This document shows, piece by piece, positions 15,460-19,615 of a stretch of 19,615 nucleotides of DNA (within the stretch, counting starts at the first letter, position 1; every line of letters begins with the position of its first letter). Below the pieces are notes generated by a model. It was not told the DNA's origin. It made no database searches and saw only the letters and a program-made list of their open reading frames with translations. This DNA is from Planctomycetota bacterium. GTDB lineage: Bacteria > Planctomycetota > Planctomycetia > Pirellulales > Thermoguttaceae. The DNA lies in contig DQVB01000002.1 of assembly GCA_015661985.1 (NCBI GenBank), positions 1-19,615 of the forward strand, written 5' to 3'. Both the position numbers and the translations under genes were made by a program.

Positions 15460-16902
15460 ATGCGAAGCGCCTTGGAGATCGTTCCAGGATCAGTCCGAAC
15501 GTGGGGCAGGCTTCCAGCCTGCGGCCCACAACCGAAAAAATGCTCGCCTGAGGCGCACATCTGCAGACATAAAACTCGAAGATGGGCCGGGCGGCCATTC
15601 CTCGGACCGGCCGGACAACTGTTGTCTGTGTGTGGGGCCCTCGTGCTGTTGGCCTTTGCCTCCCCCGGCGGTACGACAGTGGCCGCTGAGCTTCCCAATG
15701 TGCTGTTGATCATTGGCGATGACCAGGGTTGGGGGGATTTCGGTTTCATGGGGCATCCAGTGATCCAGACGCCGGCGCTGGACCGTTTGGCGTCGGAGAG
15801 CCTGGTTTTCACGCGAGGCTACGTGCCCTCGAGCCTGTGCCGGCCCAGCCTGGCGACGATCGTCACCGGCCTGTATCCGCATCAGCATGGGATCACCAGC
15901 AACGATCCGCCATTGGGACTGAGGCGCGAAGAGTTTCTCAGACAGCGGCGCGAGCAGATCGCGTGTATCGAGCGAGTCGCCACGCTCCCCCGGTTGTTGG
16001 CCCCGCGGGGATATGTGAGTTTCCAGACGGGCAAGTGGTGGGAAGGCAGCTACCGGCGCGGCGGATTCACCGACGGCATGACCCACGGCGATCCCCGGCG
16101 AGGCGGCCGCCACGGCGATGAGGGACTGCGGATCGGCCGAGAGGGGCTGGAGCCGATCTACCGTTTCATCTCCGGACGAGGTGACCGGCCCTTTTTCATC
16201 TGGTATGCCCCTTTCCTGCCCCACCGGCCACACAATCCGCCCGAGCAGCTGTTGGAGTACTACCGGACCAGGACCGATTCGATCCACGTGGCTCGCTATT
16301 GGGCCATGTGCCAGTGGTTCGACCAGACCTGCGGCCAGCTGCTCGACTATCTGGACCGCAAGGGCCTGGCCGACAACACGCTGGTCGTGTTCATCGTGGA
16401 TAACGGCTGGATCCAGTCGCCAGCGAAGAGCGGTTACGCGCCCCGCTCGAAACGGTCGCCCAACGAAGGTGGCATCCGCACGCCCATCATGTTGCGCTGG
16501 CCGGGAAAGATCAGGCCACGACGCGATGACGAACATCTGGCCATCAGCATCGACCTGGCCCCAACCATCTTGACCGCCTGCGGCCTGAAGCCCACGGCCC
16601 AGATGCAAGGGATCAATCTCATGGATCCGGAAGCAGTGGGGCGCCGCACGACCATTTTCGGCGAAATCTTCGAGCACAACGCCGTCGATATCCACCGGCC
16701 CGCCTCCAGCCTCCAGTTCCGCTGGTGCATCGACGGGTGGTGGAAATTGATCCAGCCGGATCCGACCAACGCGCCCGAGGCGGAAGTGGCCCTCTATGAC
16801 CTCAAGGACGACCCTCACGAAAACCACAACCTCACCGCCCAGCACAAAGATCGCGTCACGCAAATGCAAGCGATGCTCGACCGCTGGTGGCCCGCGCGGT
16901 GA
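15460..16902 (+). CDS. Secreted sulfatase (alkaline phosphatase superfamily)
   Basis: 480 aa from the ATG at 15460, which has AGGAAAGGG 6 nt upstream. The N-terminus is odd: about 50 residues precede a hydrophobic segment (about 53-68) and a likely cleavage after VAA before ELPN (76-78), and a palindromic repeat is translated within residues 14-24. Sulfatase motifs: LLIIGDDQGWGD (metal D87, D88), SSLCRPSLATIVTGLYPHQHG with the formylglycine candidate Cys127, TGKWW, APFLPHRPHN, IVDNGW and a C-terminal EALYDLKDDP-like block (ALYDLKDDPHE). The consensus CxPSR has Leu in place of Arg (CRPSL). The protein should be exported and cleave sulfate esters, probably from polysaccharides; the specificity is unknown. 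It is 91 nt after the dipeptidase, so it may be cotranscribed. Confidence 0.85.
   Translation: MRSALEIVPGSVRTWGRLPACGPQPKKCSPEAHICRHKTRRWAGRPFLGPAGQLLSVCGALVLLAFASPGGTTVAAELPNVLLIIGDDQGWGDFGFMGHPVIQTPALDRLASESLVFTRGYVPSSLCRPSLATIVTGLYPHQHGITSNDPPLGLRREEFLRQRREQIACIERVATLPRLLAPRGYVSFQTGKWWEGSYRRGGFTDGMTHGDPRRGGRHGDEGLRIGREGLEPIYRFISGRGDRPFFIWYAPFLPHRPHNPPEQLLEYYRTRTDSIHVARYWAMCQWFDQTCGQLLDYLDRKGLADNTLVVFIVDNGWIQSPAKSGYAPRSKRSPNEGGIRTPIMLRWPGKIRPRRDDEHLAISIDLAPTILTACGLKPTAQMQGINLMDPEAVGRRTTIFGEIFEHNAVDIHRPASSLQFRWCIDGWWKLIQPDPTNAPEAEVALYDLKDDPHENHNLTAQHKDRVTQMQAMLDRWWPAR
15501..15529. repeat. REP-like palindrome inside the sulfatase 5' end
   Basis: GTGGG-GCAGGCT-TCC-AGCCTGC-gg-CCCAC forms a 12-bp hairpin with a 3-nt loop and a 2-nt bulge. 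Sequences of the form GGCAGGCTTCCAGCCTGCC are, to my recollection, a dispersed palindrome in planctomycete genomes. Here it falls in frame within the predicted N-terminal extension of the sulfatase. Confidence 0.6.
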
Positions 16903-17203
16903 ACGGAGGGGCCTGGGCATCAACGCCGTTTCCCAGCACTGGTGTCAACCTGGATGTCGCGGGGCTTCTTCAGTAGCTGAGCAAGGCTGAAGGTGAATCG
17001 CCGCCCGTGCATCGCCGGCCCCTCATGCTCCCGGCGGTTTCCACGTCGAAGCCAATACAGCAGTATACACTGCTGGCAGCGCCAAACCGTAGGGCCCAGC
17101 ATCGCCGCGCGACCGGCTTTCCCAAGCAGAGACCCGCCCGGAGGGGTGCGCGCCCAGCCCACCGGACGCGGCCAGCCTCCGCCCGCGGGGGCCGAAGGTG
17201 ACA
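16903..17203. other. Non-coding spacer with an operator-like dyad
   Basis: No gene is supported. A weak hairpin CTTCAG ... CTGAAG (16968-16992) follows the sulfatase. A perfect dyad CAGCAGT-ATAC-ACTGCTG lies at 17058-17075, about 130 nt upstream of the lysS promoter candidate. It could be a regulator site, but nothing else supports that. Confidence 0.4.
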
Positions 17204-17231
17204 TTGACCCCCCGGGGCGATCCACTAAAAT
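17204..17231 (+). promoter_or_regulatory. Sigma70-type promoter for lysS
   Basis: TTGACC (17204-17209, 5 of 6 matches) and TAAAAT (17226-17231, 5 of 6) are separated by 16 nt. Transcription would start near 17239, giving a leader of about 185 nt before the lysS ATG. The spacer contains the palindrome CCCCGGGG. This is the best promoter match in the window. Confidence 0.6.
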
Positions 17232-17252
17232 GTTGCCGTTCTTAAGGTTATA

Positions 17253-17361
17253 GTGCTTCGCCCGCCCCCGGAGACTGGCGAGCACGGACGGTCCATGGGA
17301 CGTCCTCCCGTGGCCCGGCCGCAGGATGGTGCTGGCGGCTGCCACCTGTCGGTCGCGGCCG
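17253..17361 (+). promoter_or_regulatory. Structured 5' leader of lysS
   Basis: Two hairpins lie in the predicted leader. The first pairs GTGCTTCGCC (17253-17262) with GGCGAGCAC (17277-17285), with one bulged T. The second pairs CGGCCGC (17316-17322) with GCGGCCG (17355-17361), with a further internal stem AGGaTGG/CCACCT. There is no T run, so neither is a typical terminator. No T-box or lysine-riboswitch signature was recognised. High GC makes some chance pairing likely. Confidence 0.35.
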
Positions 17362-17422
17362 GCGGGCCGAAGTGCGGCCTGAAAGGCGACTTGCGGAGAG
17401 AACCAACCTGAATCCCCTTTCC

Positions 17423-18958
17423 ATGACCGAGCGACACAGCGAGCGGGCGGCCGCCGGTGCCGCGGGCCTCGAGGCCGCTCGCCGCGAAAAGCTGCGTAAG
17501 ATCATCCAGTTGGGCATCGATCCTTGGGGTGGCCGGTTTGACGGGCACGAACCGATCGGCCGGATTCGGCGGCGCGAGTCGCAGATCCGCATGGAGCATC
17601 CGGGCGACTGCCACGTCTCTGCGCCGCCCCAGGAGCACGGGCCGCGGGTCCGCGCCGCCGGTCGGATCATGCTGCAGCGTCGGGCCGGCAAGCTGATCTT
17701 CATCGACATCAGGGACTGGACGGGCAAGATCCAGCTGCTGGTGGGCAAGGGCCAAGTGGGGCCGGACAACTGGGCCCTGGCCCAATGCTTCGACCTGGGT
17801 GACATCATCGGTGTCGACGGCGAACTGAAACACACGCGTACCGGCGAGCTGAGCATCTTTGCCGACCAGCTTCACTTTTTGACCAAGTCGATCGAGACGC
17901 CGCCGGCGAAGCACAAGGGGCTCACCGATATCGAACTGCGCCAGCGGATGCGGTACCTCGACCTGATCTACACCGACGGGGTACTGGAGCGGTTCCTGCG
18001 GCGGACGAAGATCATCCAATCGATCCGCAACACGCTGGCCGCGGAGGGCTATGTCGAGGTGGAGGGGCCCACGCTCCATGCCGTGGCCGGGGGCGCTGCG
18101 GCACGGCCCTTCGTCACCCACCACAACGCGCTGGATATCGACCTGTACCTGCGCATCGCCCTGGAGTTGCACCTGAAGCGTCTCCTGGTGGGGGGCATGG
18201 AGCGGGTGTATGAGCTGGGCCGCGTCTACCGCAACGAAGGGATCAGCCCGCGACACAACCCCGAATTCACCATGCTGGAGGTCTACCAGGCCTACGGCGA
18301 CTACCTGACGATGATGGAACTGACGGAGAAGCTCGTCGTCGAGGCGATCCGGGCCACGGGCCAGGACCTGAAGCTCAGCTGGGGCGACCAGCAGCTCGAC
18401 TTCACCCCGCCGTTTCACCGGACGACCTACGACGAAGCCTTTTGCCAGCATGCCGGCGTGGACCCCCACGACACGGCGGCCGTGCGTCGAGTGGCCGAAG
18501 AGCACGAGCTTCCCACCTCGGGCAAGCATCCCGACGTGGTCAAGAGCGAGGTGTTCGAAGCGCTGGTGGAGGACAAACTCACCGGACCGGTGTTCGTGAT
18601 GGACTACCCGGCCAGCATCTGCCCCTTGACCAAACGGAAGTCGGGCAGGCCGGAGGTGGCTGAGCGGTTCGAGCTGTTCGTCCAGGGCATGGAGATCGCC
18701 AACGCCTATACGGAATTGAACGACCCGGACCTGCAGGAGGAGCTGTTCACTCGCCAACTGGAAGGGTTACCCGAAGAGGAGTCGATGGCGCGGATGGACC
18801 GTGATTTCCTGCGCGCTCTGCGCCACGGCATGCCACCGGCCGGCGGGCTGGGGATCGGCATCGATCGTTTGGTAATGCTGCTGACCGGGGCCCAAACGAT
18901 CCGCGATGTGATCCTCTTCCCGCTGCTGCGGCCCGAGGCCGAGGCGGGGGAATGCTGA
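17423..18958 (+). CDS. lysS: Lysine--tRNA ligase, class II
   Basis: 511 aa from the ATG at 17423; a GTG at 17372 in the same frame would add 17 residues of doubtful value. Neither start has a convincing Shine-Dalgarno. Layout: an N-terminal helix, LEAARREKLRKIIQLGIDPW (16-35); an OB-fold anticodon domain (about 76-155); motif 1 with GYVEVEGPTL (209-218) followed by GGAAARPFVTHHNALD (223-238); motif 2 with YELGRVYRNEGISPRHNPEF (263-282); and motif 3 GGLGIGIDRLVML (474-486). These are diagnostic of bacterial class II LysRS, which charges tRNA-Lys in the cytoplasm. The length is normal. It probably has its own promoter at 17204, and it is followed after 60 nt by an ABC permease gene in the same direction. 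Confidence 0.95.
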   Translation: MTERHSERAAAGAAGLEAARREKLRKIIQLGIDPWGGRFDGHEPIGRIRRRESQIRMEHPGDCHVSAPPQEHGPRVRAAGRIMLQRRAGKLIFIDIRDWTGKIQLLVGKGQVGPDNWALAQCFDLGDIIGVDGELKHTRTGELSIFADQLHFLTKSIETPPAKHKGLTDIELRQRMRYLDLIYTDGVLERFLRRTKIIQSIRNTLAAEGYVEVEGPTLHAVAGGAAARPFVTHHNALDIDLYLRIALELHLKRLLVGGMERVYELGRVYRNEGISPRHNPEFTMLEVYQAYGDYLTMMELTEKLVVEAIRATGQDLKLSWGDQQLDFTPPFHRTTYDEAFCQHAGVDPHDTAAVRRVAEEHELPTSGKHPDVVKSEVFEALVEDKLTGPVFVMDYPASICPLTKRKSGRPEVAERFELFVQGMEIANAYTELNDPDLQEELFTRQLEGLPEEESMARMDRDFLRALRHGMPPAGGLGIGIDRLVMLLTGAQTIRDVILFPLLRPEAEAGEC

Positions 18959-19018
18959 ACCAGTGCCGGCGGGAAAGCCCCGCTGTCCGGACAACCACCC
19001 ACGAGGCAACGGAAGGCC

Positions 19019-19615
19019 ATGTACAAACTGCTTCTTTGCCTGCGCTATCTCCGCACGCGCTACATCGCCTTGGCTTCGATCATCAGCGTCATGCTGGGTG
19101 TGGCCACGATGATCGTGGTCAACAGCGTCATGGCCGGTTTCACCACCGAGATGCGCAACCGGATCCACGGCATCCTCTCGGACCTGGTCTTCGAATCGCG
19201 GAGCTTGGAAGGGTTTCCCGATGCCGAGTGGCACATGGCGCAGATCCGGGGCGTGGCGGGCCAGTGGATCGAGGGGATGACGCCCACGGTGGTGGTGCCG
19301 GCGATGATCGGGATCACCGTGGGCGATACGACGGTCAGCCAGCCGGTGCAACTGATCGGGATCGATGCCCACACCCACAGCCAGGTCAGCGTGTTCGGCC
19401 AGTTTCTCCAGCATCCCGAGAACCGCCGGAAGTTGAGCTTCCAGCTCCGCGAGGGGGGCTACGATGTGTATGACCACCAGGCTGGAGAGAAGGCCAAGCC
19501 ACGCCGGCAGATGGCCGACGCCGGCTGGAAACACCGCCGCCTGATGGCCCGGTTCCACAGGATGACCGGAGCTGCCGGCACAGGCGGGCCGGGGGGCGAC
19601 CCCGCAGCCAGCCCC
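19019..19615 (+). CDS. LolC/LolE-type ABC transporter permease, 5' part (cut by window end)
   Basis: 199 codons are open from the ATG at 19019 to the last base; the gene continues beyond the window. The N-terminus, MYKLLLCLRYLRTRYIALAS, followed by a long hydrophobic helix (about 17-42, IISVMLGVATMIVVNSVMAGF) and EMRNRIHGILSDLVF, is the hallmark of LolC/LolE/FtsX-like permeases: a cytoplasmic amphipathic start, TM1, then a large periplasmic domain. Residues 150-199 are rich in Gly, Arg and Pro and look like an insert of low complexity. The family extracts lipoproteins from, or couples ATP hydrolysis to processes at, the inner membrane. A purine-rich stretch, GGAAGG, lies very close (2 nt) to the ATG. 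It is probably cotranscribed with lysS. Confidence 0.8.
   Translation, partial: MYKLLLCLRYLRTRYIALASIISVMLGVATMIVVNSVMAGFTTEMRNRIHGILSDLVFESRSLEGFPDAEWHMAQIRGVAGQWIEGMTPTVVVPAMIGITVGDTTVSQPVQLIGIDAHTHSQVSVFGQFLQHPENRRKLSFQLREGGYDVYDHQAGEKAKPRRQMADAGWKHRRLMARFHRMTGAAGTGGPGGDPAASP

Noticed and set aside
15512..16923. A 470-codon minus-strand frame opposite the sulfatase
   Set aside because: Shadow frame of the sulfatase; it lacks domain motifs, and the sulfatase motifs on the plus strand are complete.

Overview
The window is about 65% GC and reads as chromosomal DNA of a planctomycete, probably near the Pirellulales. That placement is my inference from the protein families: a secreted sulfatase of the planctomycete 'YPHQHGI' type, a giant double-vWA membrane protein with a MoxR partner, a Tyr/His-rich secreted peptide, and GTAG-headed palindromic repeats. 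There is no 16S gene, phage, insertion sequence or CRISPR array. I recognise 13 protein genes (the last cut by the window edge) and one tRNA.

Layout. 27-1700 (-) is a nucleotide-sugar dehydrogenase, divergent from a membrane-anchored M28 peptidase (1923-2990, +). 3123-4040 (-) is an acidic two-TM protein, divergent from 4530-5366 (+), which looks like the N-terminal half of a DUF1016 protein. 5751-6107 (+) is a small secreted Tyr/His/Arg-rich protein. 6108-7087 holds no protein gene but is rich in repeats: an inverted pair of REP-like palindromes, tRNA-Asp(GTC) on the minus strand with a clear intrinsic terminator, and a third palindrome enclosed by 27-nt direct repeats.

7088-13025 is a compact minus-strand operon, read right to left: NHL-repeat lipoprotein, 1007-aa vWA/GATase-like/vWA membrane protein, MoxR AAA+ ATPase, secreted five-bladed glycosidase-like protein. 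The first three are packed within a few bases (a 4-nt gap, then an ATGA overlap). They look like a cell-envelope module in which an ATPase acts with a membrane vWA protein and an anchored propeller. The function is not known to me, and this is the best candidate for a poorly described system here.

13327-15368 (+) is a translationally coupled pair: a 3-hydroxyacyl-CoA dehydrogenase-like protein and an M19 dipeptidase (GTGA overlap). A sulfatase follows at 15460-16902, its N-terminal extension carrying a palindromic repeat. After a roughly 520-nt non-coding stretch with a good sigma70-type promoter and a structured leader comes lysS (17423-18958), then the start of a LolC/E-type ABC permease (19019 to the end).

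Most functions are family-level calls from motifs read by eye; no database search was possible.
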